A stretch of 64,000 nucleotides of DNA. It comes from Episyrphus balteatus (lineage: Eukaryota; Arthropoda; Insecta; Diptera; Syrphidae). Both the position numbers and the translations under genes were made by a program. Below, piece by piece: positions 34,483-47,100 of the stretch. Each line of letters opens with the position of its first letter. The stretch's first letter is position 1. The notes below the pieces were generated by a model. It had not been told where the DNA came from and did not search any database. It worked only from the letters and a program-made list of their open reading frames with translations. The stretch is from the NCBI RefSeq assembly GCF_945859705.1, contig NC_079134.1, positions 39,074,576-39,138,575 of the forward strand. The letters run 5' to 3'.

Positions 34483-34930
34483 ATATACTTTTCTGAAGGT
34501 TTTCGGTTGAACTCAAATCCGAAGTCAGAAACAACTAATCAACTCCCGTTTTTGAGATATTACCGTTAGAAAATGCAATAAAACGTTTTTTTTTTTTAGT
34601 TCTTCGGACCTTATTCTTTTGTATAAGGAAAATTGTACCAAACAACTGAGGATATCTCGGGCAGTAAAAAAGATATCGGAAAGATTTAAACAGATTTAAA
34701 AAGGTGGAAAAGAGTTCTTATAAAAACCGTTACTAAATATGCTCAAACAATTCAACTTATATAAATAATTATGGTCCGAAGTACTGCATTTTCTAACGGT
34801 AATATTTCAAAAACGGGAGCTAATAAATTATGTTTGACTTCGGATTCGAGTTCAGCACACCGAAAATCTTCAGAATAGTATATTTTTGTTTCGGCAACAA
34901 AAAAAAGTTTAATTTTGCTTACCAGTGTAA
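34483..34930. repeat. Foldback repeat family, copy 2
   Basis: The arms at 34483-34585 and 34795-34900 are inverse copies (for example 'gagatattaccgttagaaaa' against 'ttttctaacggtaatatttc'). The middle 'gatatctcgggcagtaaaa' is shared with the copy at 1-592. No ORF belongs to it. Confidence 0.65.
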
Positions 34931-35229
34931 TGTTCGGAGTGATTTCCATTTTTTTCCCTATTTCTTTTTTAAATCGAAATCAAGCCAAATTGGTCTTATT
35001 TCGTTTTTAAAAACGAAATAAGGCCAAATTTAAAATTGGGTGTTATTTTATGTGGCGTTATTTCACGTCACCGAATTTAACATAACATTCGATTTTCGAA
35101 TGAATACCCACAAATGCTAAGTATTCTTAACGAGGTCTCTGTTCAATCATAATAAATAAATTATTGTAATCAATCAGGTTTAGTTCTTATATTAAACAAG
35201 TTAACTTGTTTTTTAGATCTAATTAGCTA

Positions 35230-35382
35230 AAGTCAACAAAGTGGTTTAGTTTATGAAATAACAATGAAAGGAAAAACCAAAATCGAGTGATAAGACATAA
35301 ACTAGGTATCTACTATAATTAATTTAATTACCCCCAGTAGGGACATTTGAAACATGTCAGTCGATTAACATTAGCCGGTGTC
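35230..35382 (+). promoter_or_regulatory. Conserved upstream block of GR exon G
   Basis: It matches the block before dead exon F (32505-32680), which supports a tandem duplication of promoter plus exon. Confidence 0.4.
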
Positions 35383-36306
35383 ATGAAAAGGTTTATTCGT
35401 AAAGGAATTTTATTGCAAATATACTGTCTAAGACTGTTCGGATTGATACCGATTTGTTATAAAAATGGCCGGCTTCAATTTACGCCAAATACACTTGCAT
35501 ATCAGATATCGGTTTTTATTCTTGGTCTATTTAATTTTACATTAGTTTTATCTACTTTAAGTTGTGCTTCGACTTTCGATTCCATATCGACGTTCAACGA
35601 AACCAATACCACGAGAAAATACGAGCAATATGTAGCTGTTGTTATTGGTTTAACACAATTTATTGCTAATTTATTAATTTATGTAAATAAAGATCAAATA
35701 TTTAAAATCATAGATATTATTGTTAAGCTAGAATACAAATATGTAAAAAGTGTTAAATCAAATAGTGAAAAAGATATTACATTTTATTATTTCATACTTT
35801 ATCTGTTAAATTGTATATTATGTTCCTTAAACATGGCCTATTTATATTGGTCTGCTGATATTTGGAATTTATTCTACATTGCCCAATGGATAGTTTTTGA
35901 AATACAATTAATTTTTTGTGGACTTATTCTAATATCTTATATGTCTCTGGTTTTAATAATCAAAAAAATATTGCAGTGCATCAATGAACAAATTAAAAGA
36001 CATTTCATCTCAAGTGAAAAGTGTCATTATTTTCACTTAAATGAGTTCCTTACAGACAGAAGTGAAATAGTGCGTTTATGTGAAGAGAAAATAAGTTCAT
36101 TGTATGGAATACCACTGATATTTATGGTGGGTTCTGCTGTATTCAGTGGTCCAGCAGGTCCTTTTTACGCAAATTATTTATTTGATCCAAGTGTTCCGAA
36201 GACTTTTGACATACTTTGGTATATGATTGTGCATAGTTGTTTACTAAATATGATACAAATAATGCTATTTCCTACCATTATTTTCTTTGAAGATGCAACA
36301 AAAGAG
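35383..36306 (+). CDS. Gustatory receptor, alternative 5' exon G (Gr39a-like, TM1-TM6)
   Basis: The exon codes 308 residues from MKRFIRKGILLQIYCLRLFG. An open frame reaches further upstream only through non-ATG codons, so 35383 is the start. It has six hydrophobic segments, TDRSEIVRLCEEKISSLYGIP before TM5, SGPAGPFYANYLFDPSVPK in TM5, and the end EDATKE at GAG|GTAAAA in phase 0. The donor is weaker than in most members. Length and sequence are close to exons A and H (all 924 bp of coding). No TM7 coding follows; the next receptor exon is 13.7 kb away across transposons. Confidence 0.88.
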
Positions 36307-38532
36307 GTAAAAGATCCAGCGATAAATTTTTTGTCAAACTACGATTGTTAATTTAGAATTTATGATTTAACATCTTGGTACTTTTTGGAGGAATTGAATT
36401 AAAAACTTGGTGTAATTTGAAATTTTTTTTTTTGAATTTTTTGAAATTTTCTCTACCTTCATTATTAAACTTAGTCATACAGTTAATACGCCCTACCAGT
36501 AGATGTCGTAGGCATATTCAAAATACAAAAAATCTGCCAAAGATGGCCGGCCTAAGATGGCACCCATGGTTCGATGGGTCAAGAAGAGTAGCAAATTTAG
36601 ATATTTGCTGTACAATTGGCTTTTACGGATTCTTAATGTCTTTAAATGTCATATCAAAAGCAGTTTTCTCAAGCACACATGTCTGAGATGAATTTTCTGA
36701 GTGTTTGCACAAGCATTTACTTCAAAATTTCCTCAGTTGGAATTCATAAGCTATATTTGCAAGAGCAAATGTTCACTTGAGTAAAATTTTTACTTGAGTG
36801 ACGACTCTGAATTACGATCTGAGAGCGTTTGTTTTTAATTTTACTTTATTACTAATAAGACTTTCGAGGCAAATTTGTTGGAGCAACAAATTAGTCGGCT
36901 TTTAAGAAACTTTTCATCTCTTTAAACGGTGAGGAAACTAAAAAAGTTTCCATTTTTTATAGCAGAGCAACTCAAAACACCGTTCTGTGTCAATAAGTTA
37001 AGAGCTTAAGTCAATTTTTATCATTTTTTGGACACCATTTTTTTGTACTTTGTTTGTGATTATTTTTAAACTGTTGCCGCTAGACTAACAATTTTTTTTT
37101 TAGGATACAAGCTTGTTATACCCTTTATTTCCATATGTATATTTTTTCTTGAAAACGTTTGGGACGACCGTTACAATTGAAAAAATATATTACTTTGACT
37201 TAAGTACACAATTTGGCGGACATTTCAAGGAATAAAACAACTTATGTTACTTAAGCTGTTTTGAAAAAATTGGTTTTGGTTCAAAATGCAATTTTTTAAA
37301 ATTCCTTAGGTCGACATAAGAACACAAATGGTTCACTCGACCACAAGTTTAAAATAGCTTATGTTGACCTAAGCGATGAATATATTTGAATTCAAATTGT
37401 CATAAAAGCTTATGTCACGACTTAAGCTGATTTAAAAAAATGTATTCTTTTTAAGATTTGTACGATTTTATTTTAACATATACATAAGCTATTATGCAAA
37501 TGCAGTTTTTGTTCAAAAAGACTTAAGCTAATATGATTTTTTTAAATTTAACGGTTTATATTTTGCGTAGAGAAATGAGACCCAGACTAAAACAAAGCTG
37601 AACAAAAGGTGAACAATAACATGTTAAGCAAATAAAATCGATTTTCACTTATGTCGACATAAGCTCTTTTAACTTATTACCACAGATATACTTCATGGTC
37701 ATGTTTTCCTTGTACACACAAGTGTTAAAATTAAAGGATTAAAATAAAACTGAACAAGATGTACAAAAAAAACTTAAAATTAATTTTTAAATCCAGTATT
37801 TTTCAAAAATTTTAACAATGATGACATATTGTTGTAGCAGTCCATCAACAAAATCCTGGATTTTATGTCCCGAAATGGCCTTTCTATCTTATTTTGTGGC
37901 AGCAAAGGATGGACCATTATCATTATCTTATGGAAAACCAATGATATCGGTTTTGAGGCTCTGATATCTTGAAACAAAGCGTGTCTGCTTCGCACAACTT
38001 GCGACTTGGCAAAAATGGATCCTTTAATTTTTGAATTTTTTTAAAATCCTTGAGGAAAAATTTCAAAAGTTCCGTTCATGAATATAGTTCTGTTCTTTTC
38101 AATTAGTTTTTTTTAATTGTCCTTCTAACATAATAAGTAGATGATGTGTAAAATGACTAGCCTTTTGAAATTTCATAGATTATTCCAAACGGTTTCCAAT
38201 TGGAAGGCCTCAATAATTTGAAGCGGATTTGTTGGTGAAGTTATAAATTTTTTCTTTACTTTATACTGCAGGCCTCTTCATATATTTGAAAACGATACAT
38301 TTCCATTTATTCCTGAAATCACACATTAAATATCAGATGTCACAAAATAAAACCCCTACTAGAATTTCTATTACATAGTACCTACCTAGTAATGAATTTA
38401 CTTCAGTTCAAAGTGTCCGTGCTGCATCCCTAAAATCTATTAGTTTTTATTGCTGATTTTGATTTGGATTTGTGCGTATTTTGGGATTATGTCGTTTTTA
38501 AGGCATTTTTTAAATTAAATTTTATGTTGATT
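36307..38532. other. Intronic sequence rich in 'cttaagct/cataagct' motifs
   Basis: No gene is recognised. Between about 37190 and 37680 the short motifs 'acttaagct', 'agcttatgt' and 'gtcgacataag' recur in both orientations at least ten times. They may mark a decayed inverted-repeat element. A minus-strand ORF at 37780-37995 has no recognisable features. Confidence 0.4.
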
Positions 38533-40646
38533 CAGTGTTGCCATAAAATATTTTATGAAATCGGGAGATAACCACATCAAAAATCGGGGAAAATCGGGGA
38601 ATCAGTAAAAATTAAAAAAAAATCAAGACTTTAAATAAAACAGATTTTATATAAAACAGAATCTTTAATTTCGATAGAAAACTTCCTGTATAGCATTGTC
38701 ATCAAGTTCTGGGTTGAATAACAATAAATCATCAAATTCCGGCCTAGACATTTTTTATTTCATGAGCAAAGGCTGAGATGTGGTTTTGTTTTAATATTTA
38801 ACTAGAGTAAAATGAATTCTTTGTTGTTTTCGACCTTGTTTGTCGTTTTGAAATATTTTGAGTTTTAAACTGGGGGGTGTCGTTCTGTAATTTTTGAATT
38901 GATAAAATCGAAAAAAAAACGATTATTGTTAACGTGGTTGCCTGTTTTTTTGCTTCACAAAAAGTTTTTTGCCACATCACAGTTTGAGAACCTTCAAAAA
39001 TATTTGAAATCTTTAAAACTTCAAAGTTCTTGAATACCCAAACAGGAAAAAGTTTAATAATGTTGTAAAAAGTAGAAATATTTCTGTTTAAGACAGTACC
39101 CAAACAGATCTTATATTATATATGTATGTGTAAAAAATTTTCTAAATTAAATAGTCCTTGAAAATGAGAATTTTCTTGTTTCCATTAGTAGAATAAAAGT
39201 ATTTAATTTAAATTAAAAATTATTTAATTTAAATTTATTAACATTTTTTAACGCAATTTTATTTCATTTGCAAAAAAAAATTATTTTCAATGAAATTTTT
39301 TTTATAATGGAAGACAAATGCATTTATAAAAAAATATTTTAAAAGCCCGCTCTGGTGTAATAATCAGCCCTATTCTGCTGTTCCCGTGAATCTCAGATCC
39401 GATTCACACATTCGGTTCACTTTAACTCTACCTTGCCATTCTGCTATCCATCGGGTAAACTGCATTATCATCCCTCAATTTGACGTCGAGGTGAACGTCA
39501 AATTAAAAAAAAAATGGCGACGAAGTAAATTGAAAGGAAAAAAAAATTTTTTGTTTGTGTTTATTTGCATAGAAAAAATAAAAGCAGCCGATTAAATGTT
39601 AAGAAATACAGCCCTATTCTGCTGTTCCCGTGAATCTCAGATCCGATTCACACATTCGGTTCACTTTAACTCTACCTTGCCATCCTGCTATCCATCGGGT
39701 AAACTGCATTATCATCCCTCAATTTGACGTCCAGGTGAACGTCAAATTAAAAAAAAAATGGCGACGAAGTAAATTGAAAGGAAAAAAAATTTTTTGTTTG
39801 TGTTTATTTGCATAGAAAAAATAAAAGCAGCCGATTAAATGTTAAGAAATAATTAAAAATTTATGAAAAGTGGCATTTTGCTTAATTTCAACGATGGTGA
39901 ATTTATTTTTACAAACAAAAGTGACAGATCCGCAACATTTTTTATGCGGATTGCAAATGTATGGAGCAAGTTCATTCACGTGATTAGTGGAATACTGAAC
40001 AACATTACCGATATTACCGACGTGAGTTTGGATTCCCCCCGATGAATAGCAGAATGGTAATTGGTGAATATTTAGCGATTTTTCCCCCCGATGGATAGCA
40101 GAATAGGGCTGAATGAAATAAAATCCTAAAAACTTCGGTTAAATCGAATATAAAATATCCATGAAAAAAACAACAAATAAATGAAAACGAGACCTTTACC
40201 TATCGTCAATAAGCGCTGTCGTTTTAAAGACATTTTTTAAAATATTATTGACCAGACAGAAAAAAATTTTTCAATCGTCAAAACGATGTCGTCTGATAAA
40301 AGTTAACTATCGCTTTTAAGTGAAGCAAGATTATCGTCATAACGATATCGTCTGAATTGTGGAATGATCCTTTTTGTTACTCAGGTATTCTCTTGATAGA
40401 TTAAAACCAACAAATAAAAAAAAAGGAAACAAATAAGGAATTTTTAAAACATTTAAGTGAAGTTCTGCCAACTTTAAAATAAAATTTGAAATGTTTCTAT
40501 GAAAAAAGTGACGATGTTAAGGTAGCACATTCTTTTTTGAATTGAAAATCGGGAGAAAAACTAATTTTTAAACACAAAATCGGGCAATCGTAAATAGCTC
40601 AACAAATCGGGAGAAATACGAGAAATCGGGGAATCTGGCAACGCTG
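38533..40646. mobile_element. hAT-like non-autonomous element (2.1 kb), 'CAGYGTTGCCA' ends
   Basis: The left tip CAGTGTTGCCA faces the inverse of CAGCGTTGCCA at the right tip. The flanks are the perfect 8-bp duplication TGTTGATT (38525-38532 and 40647-40654). 'aaatcgggg/aaatcgggag' units recur near both ends (about 38559-38600 and 40545-40633). A short minus ORF (MSRPEFDDLLLFNP…, about 38660-38751) and another at 38798-39103 lie inside and do not resemble transposase. It contains a nested MITE at 39365-40111. Confidence 0.75.
39365..40111. repeat. Nested MITE with 244-bp internal tandem duplication
   Basis: The tips CAGCCCTATTCTGCT and the inverse 'agcagaatagggctg' define the element; 'aat' flanks both sides. 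The left 244 bp (39365-39608) are repeated at 39609-39851 with only about three differences, so the duplication is recent. Each copy contains a matching pseudo-ORF (39386 and 39630) that I do not consider a gene. Confidence 0.7.
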
Positions 40647-40810
40647 TGTTGATTGTAGTTTGACTTTTGACAGTTTCAGTTTCAGTTTTATGTTTTTATA
40701 TTTAGACGATGCTTTCTTTTTCGTCCGTGGAATACATATTATTGAGTTTTTGTCTGCAATCGTGTTGATAAGTCAAATGAAACTAAATAAATAAAATACA
40801 ATATAAATTA

Positions 40811-41158
40811 TGTTGAAAAAGGTGTGTGCGCACCCTAGAAGTAGTTTCACCTTGGGCATCTAGATGGAGCCACATAAGTTGAAATCTTCATAACCTAAAT
40901 TGTCATTGAACTACTTTTCTAATTTTCTTTTCTATTTCCGATTTGCTAGCCACGAGGTGGCTTTTTGCCTTTTCTTTATAAATAACTTAAATATCTAAAA
41001 TTATACCATAAAACTAAGTAAGTAATCTAATCTAATCTCTTGTAATTAAATTAAATAAAATTTCATTTTTTAAAGGATTTGTAACTCCATGCAAATTAAA
41101 TTTGTGTTTTATTTGCGAGTTAACAAAAAAGTTTTAGTTGTGGCCAATTCGCCCAACA
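40811..41158 (+). repeat. 5' LTR of BEL/Pao element
   Basis: 348 bp, beginning TGTTGAAAAAGG and ending GCCCAACA. It carries a TATA-like 'ctttataaataac' near 40974 and AATAAA at 41053. Identical to 47718-48065 as far as I can read. Confidence 0.95.
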
Positions 41159-41195
41159 TTTTACAAATCTTATTTGAGATAAACCAATAAGAAAA

Positions 41196-44100
41196 ATGCC
41201 ACCCAAAGTGACACCAGAACCGGTCGATGAAGAGTACAACTGCCGCAGCTGTAAAGAGCCCGACTCAGCCGAAGACATGGTCCAGTGCGACCAGTGCAAC
41301 GAGTGGAATCATTTTAGCTGCGCCGGTGTGAACGTCAGCATAGAAGAAAAATCATATCTATGTCAGATATGCCAAGGTAAGAGTAAGTGTAGCGTAGCTA
41401 GTGTTTCAGGAGCGGGTTTCGCAACTGCAATAAGTGGGGTTAGTACAAAGGCCAATAGCCAATCGTCACAAACACCAGCAACAACTACTGCAACGTTAGT
41501 GCAAAGCGCTGTCACGCTTCCTGCGACAAATGCAGCCGAATTTGCTGCTTTAGTCGGAAGTTCAGCCGTTTTTACAACTCCAACTACTACTATATCTTCC
41601 CAAAGTTCAGCAGCATTCCCTGCGTATAGTGCGGCCGAAGATGCTGCCATGCGTGGACGTTTAGCCAATGAGACAACAACACTGAATGCTGCCTTCTATG
41701 AGTCACTATCAGCAATACATAACCCTGCTGCATCCGCCCAAAGTTCTGTGAAAGTTTCTGCGCATAGTGCGGCCGAAGTTGCTGCCATGTGTGGAAATAT
41801 TTTTCTTTCTAACCCTTCCGCGTACTATAGCCAACCATACCCCTTCGCGACAACTTCTACTCAGAACGTGTTTGGGTTGCCAACCTTACCCCCGTATGCG
41901 GATACATTCTTATCAAATGCCCACAGTCGTATGACCCTCGCGCACCGTGTACCTTTAACATCTTTATTAAGCAACGGACACTTCTCAGCAACAAAAAAAA
42001 CTTCAACTCAAGGTCTTGTGCTAGCCGAGGATGATCGAACTTCAAAGGCTCCGTTCCAACCACCGAGACCTAACTCCAGCAGTTCACAATCCTCGAAATG
42101 TTCTTCAACTAAGCGACTCCAAATAGAGCTGCAGAAAATCGAAGAGGAAAGGCAGTTGAGGGAAAGTCGCGACAAAGAAGAACTCAAGCTACGAAAAGAA
42201 AGGGATGCCGAGTACATAACCAAAAAGTACCAAATTATGAATCAAGTTTTTAGCTCCTCGGACGATGACGATGAGGCTCCCCATGGTTCAGAGACGACGA
42301 AAAATAAAAGTGCGAAGGCAAAAGTGAATGTTAGTAAGTGGATTGACGGAACAACACAGAAGGATTACCTGCACTCCACGACGAACGTGAACCCCAGTCC
42401 CCTTGACCTCATGCCGATTACTTCTCAACACCAACACATTTCTAATACGTGTAGCGGCGCTGAAGGGAAATCATCGTTCATCCCTAACCAACATCAGTCG
42501 TCTCCCGCAGCTGTCATTCCAGGTTCTACCCAGTTCCATTCTGCCGGTGAGGAAGTTCTGTTACCAAAGCCCGACCATCAACACAACACAGCCGCAGTTA
42601 ATTTTTTAATGCCAACATCACAGCGTGTTCAAAACAATCAACAGGGTGTTCAAAACAATCAAACTCATCAGCATTCTCAAGAACAAAACCCCGAACACCA
42701 ACCGTCCTCTCAATATTTGCCCTCGTTCAACAATATGCAACAATATACGCCCTCAAATAATTTTTTAACGAAAAATAATTTAGCAGCGCGTCATTTAATC
42801 CGAGACTTGCCTGCTTTCGATGGAAACCCCTCGGAATGGCCACTATTCATCGCAAGTTTTAATCGGAGCACTGAACTGGGTGGTTTTAGCGATGAGGAAA
42901 ATCTCATAAGACTACACAAAGCTCTTAAAGGTGGGGCATTAGAGGCAGTAAGAAGCTTGATCATTCAACCTAATTGTGTAGGACGTGTCATCGAGACTTT
43001 GAGGATGCTGTACGGCAGACCCGAATTGATTATAAACACGCTGATTCGAAAGATTACTTCCACACCCTCGCCCAAAGCAGAAAAGCTCGAAACTATTGTC
43101 ACATTTGCAATAGCAGTGCAGAACCTCTGTGCTACAATCGAAGCCTGTGGTATAGTCGACCATCTCAACTACCCCATGCTGATGCAAGAACTTGTGGACA
43201 AGCTTCCACCTGCCCTTCGGCTTAATTGGGCCATCCACAAGCAATCACTACCGCTATGCACACTCGTACACTTCAGTTCGTGGATGTATACGATGGCCGA
43301 AGCTGCAAATGGGGTTCTGGTCACAGCTCCTTCCACATATGCAGAAGAGAAGAAACGCACCAAATGGAAAGATAAAGGAATCGTAAACGCCCACTACAGT
43401 CAAACCAACCCAGAAAACAAGTGCTATGTCTGCGGTGGCAGCTGTTCTTCAGTGGCAGAGTGTAAGAAGTTCGTGCAATCGAGCCGCACCGCTCGATGGG
43501 AGGAGGTGAGAAGGCACCGCCTTTGCTGTAAATGCCTTAAAAAACATTTGAATCAGAGATGCAAGACAGAAGCCCTGTGTGGAAAAAACAATTGTACGTT
43601 AAAACATCATCAGCTCCTACACAACGACCAAAAACAACCTACGGATGGGACGGTCGGAATTCATTCCGAAAGTACATCTTATAATACAGATTCTGTGCTG
43701 TTCCGAGTCGTGCCCGTATTCCTTTATGGAAACGGAACAAAAATAAAGGTGTTTGCGTTTCTGGACGATGGATCATCCGTAACGTTAATGGATGAAGATC
43801 TCGCCAAGCAGTTGAATGTGAAAGGAGAGTCACGACCTCTGTGTCTGAAGTGGACTGGAAACACTTCCCGATTTGAGCGTAAATCCAAGTTAATCAACCT
43901 ACAAATATCAAGCACAACCGCCAACGCAAAGAAGTTCCCACTAGCAAATGTACACACTGTTGAGAAACTATGCCTACCAGCCCAAACACTCAATTCCGAT
44001 GAGTTGCGGAAGAAGTTTGAACATCTAAGAGGACTCGACATAGATCCATACAACAAAGCCGTTCCACTGTTGCTTATAGGTCTCGATAATACACAACTTG

Positions 44101-47100
44101 GATTCCCGATTAAATCTAAAGAAAGAGGTCCAAATGAACCGGTTGCGACAAAAACTCGCCTAGGTTGGGTGATTCATGGAAAGTGTGTCGAAGAAGCAAA
44201 CAGGTCTGATAAAACTCACAGCTTTCATGTTTGCGAATGCAATGACCCCGAGCTACGCCGCCTTGTGAAAAACTTTATTTGCGATGATAATTTCGGAACA
44301 CACGAGTTGAAAAAGCTAATGATGTCTGACGATGATGCCCGAGCTTTGAATCTGCTGAACACCCGTACAGTTCGCAAGAATGGGAGATTCGAAACGACAC
44401 TTCTCTGGAGAATTGATGAATTTCAACTGCCTGATAGTTATCCGATGGCCAGAAAACGACTAGTCTGTCTACAAAAGAGAATGCAGCGTGACCCAGTTCT
44501 AGCTGAAAAGTTAAATAGTAAAATCGATGAATACGTCAGAAAAGGCTATGCACGAAGAATCACCCACCAAGAGATTGTGGAGAATAAAAACCGTTCATGG
44601 TACTTACCAGTTTTTCCTGTGGAAAATCCAAATAAACCTGGAAAAATTAGGATCGTTTGGGACGCTGCTGCTGCAGTTCGCGGGACTTCACTCAATTCCT
44701 TACTCCTCAAAGGCCCTGATCAACTTACTCCTCTGACGTCCGTCATCTATAAATTCAGACAACACAAGATCGCGATTTGTGGGGATATAATGGAAATGTA
44801 CCACCAAGTCGGTATTCGAGAGGAGGACCAACATTACCAGCGTTTCTTGTGGGGCTATGGCGAAGAAGGGCAACCCGATACATACATTATGAAAGTGATG
44901 ACCTTTGGGGCAACTTGTTCCCCATGTACCGCACATTTCGTCAAAAATACCAACGCCGATAACTTTGCAGCTGAATTTCCAAGAGCGGCCTGTTCTATTA
45001 AGGAAAATCATTACGTAGATGACCTGATGGATAGTGTTCCGACTGAGGAAGAGGCCATCACATTAGCTCAGGAGATTCGACACATTCACAAGCAGGGTGG
45101 GTTTCACATCAGAAACTGGGTTTCCAATTCGTCCGCAGTTCTAAGAGCACTTCAATCAGAACCAACAGAACAAAAAAGCATGAACGCCGATGTTGAACTA
45201 GGTACAGAAAAGGTGCTTGGGATGTGGTGGTGCACCTCTTTAGACTGCCTTACGTTCAAGCTTACTACAAACCCAAATCAAAGGGAAATTCTTTTTGGGT
45301 CAAAACGTCCAACTAAGCGTGAAGTCCTCAGAGTTATGATGACAATTTTTGATCCTTTAGGACTTATATCGTGTTTCCTCATGTACATCAAGATTCTGCT
45401 CCAAGAGATCTGGCGATCTAAAATAGAGTGGGATGATGAAATCAAAAACGATGAATACAAAAAATGGCTGAAATGGGTGCATCATCTATCCAAAGTCGAG
45501 GAGGTTAAGATTCCAAGATGTTACGTGACTTCAACTCTGGGCTCCGATGTACAATTGCATGTTTTCGTCGACGCCAGCGAAAACGGTTTCGCGGCGGTAG
45601 CGTACATAAGAAGTTCCAACAACGGGCTAGTGGAGACTAGTCTTATAGGGGCGAAAACTCGTGTAGCACCTCTTAAGGCCTTATCAATTCCTCGCTTGGA
45701 ACTGCAGGCAGCGCTACTTGGAGCAAGATTCGCTAAATGTATCACAGAGTCACACGGCATTTCCTTTGGCAAACAATACTTCTGGTCAGACTCCAAAACC
45801 GTTTTGTGTTGGCTCCGATCTGATCACCGCAGATACCGGCAGTACGTAGCATTTCGAGTTAGCGAAATTTTAGAACTTACCGATATAGAAGAATGGAAAT
45901 GGATTCCTACAAATATGAACGTTGCGGACGAAGCCACAAAATGGCAAAAACCTCCAGAGTTCAAAGACACTAGCCGATGGTTCAATGGACCAGCTTTTTT
46001 GAAATCCTCTGCAGATCAATGGCCGCAGGAAGTTGTCGTGGGTTCTACAATTGAAGACCTTAAAACTAACTTTGTTGCCATTCATACTTTCGGTCGAGAT
46101 ACTATTTTCCGATTCAATGAAATCCCTACCTGGTGGAAGCTGCTTAGGACAATTGAAGACCTTAAAACTAACTTTGTTGCCATTCATACTTTCGGTCGAG
46201 ATACTATTTTCCGATTCAATGAAATCCCTACCTGGTGGAAGCTGCTTAGGAGTACGGCGTATGCCCTTCGATTTGTGCACAACACAAGCACTAAAAGAAA
46301 CAAGACAGTTAAGGTGAGTGGCCTTTTGTCACGTGAAGAACTACAGAACGCGCAAAACGAACTGTTAAGAGAAGCACAAATTTGTGAATACGCCGAAGAG
46401 GTTGCAGACTTAACCATGAACCGTTGTGTCGAGAAAAGCAGTCCGCTTTTTAATCTGTGCCCCTTCCTGGATGAAAATCGTCTCATTCGAACCAATAGCA
46501 GAATCCGTTTGGAAGAAAAACTCAGCCTGGACTTCCGACTACCCATTATCCTGCCAAGATTTCATCGCATAACCACTCTTATTATCGAAGATGTTCATCA
46601 TCGTTACAACCATCAAAACGATGAAACTGTGGTAAATATTCTTCGCGAAAACTTTTACATTTCTCAGGTGCGATCAGCTTTGAGAGCCATCAAGAAAGAT
46701 TGTTCGCAGTGCAAGATTAATAGAGCTTCTCCACGCCCTCCAATCATGGCACCACTTCCACAGGCGCGACTCGCGTCTTTCTGTCGACCATTTTCGTACG
46801 TTGGCGTCGACTACTTTGGCCCCCTTTTGGTTACTGTAGGTCGAAGAACTGAAAAGCGCTGGGGAGTGCTTCTAACCTGTCTCACCATAAGGGCAGTCCA
46901 CATAGAAGTTGCCCATACCTTGACTACAGATTCATGTATCCTCTGTATCAGAAACTTCATTGCCAGAAGAGGAACGCCCATCGAGATTCATAGCGACAAC
47001 GGCACTAATTTTCACGGCGCAGAACGAGAGCTACGGGAAGCGGCTAGTTGTATCCAGAGTGATAGATTGGCGGAAACATTTACTACTACAAGCACTCAAT

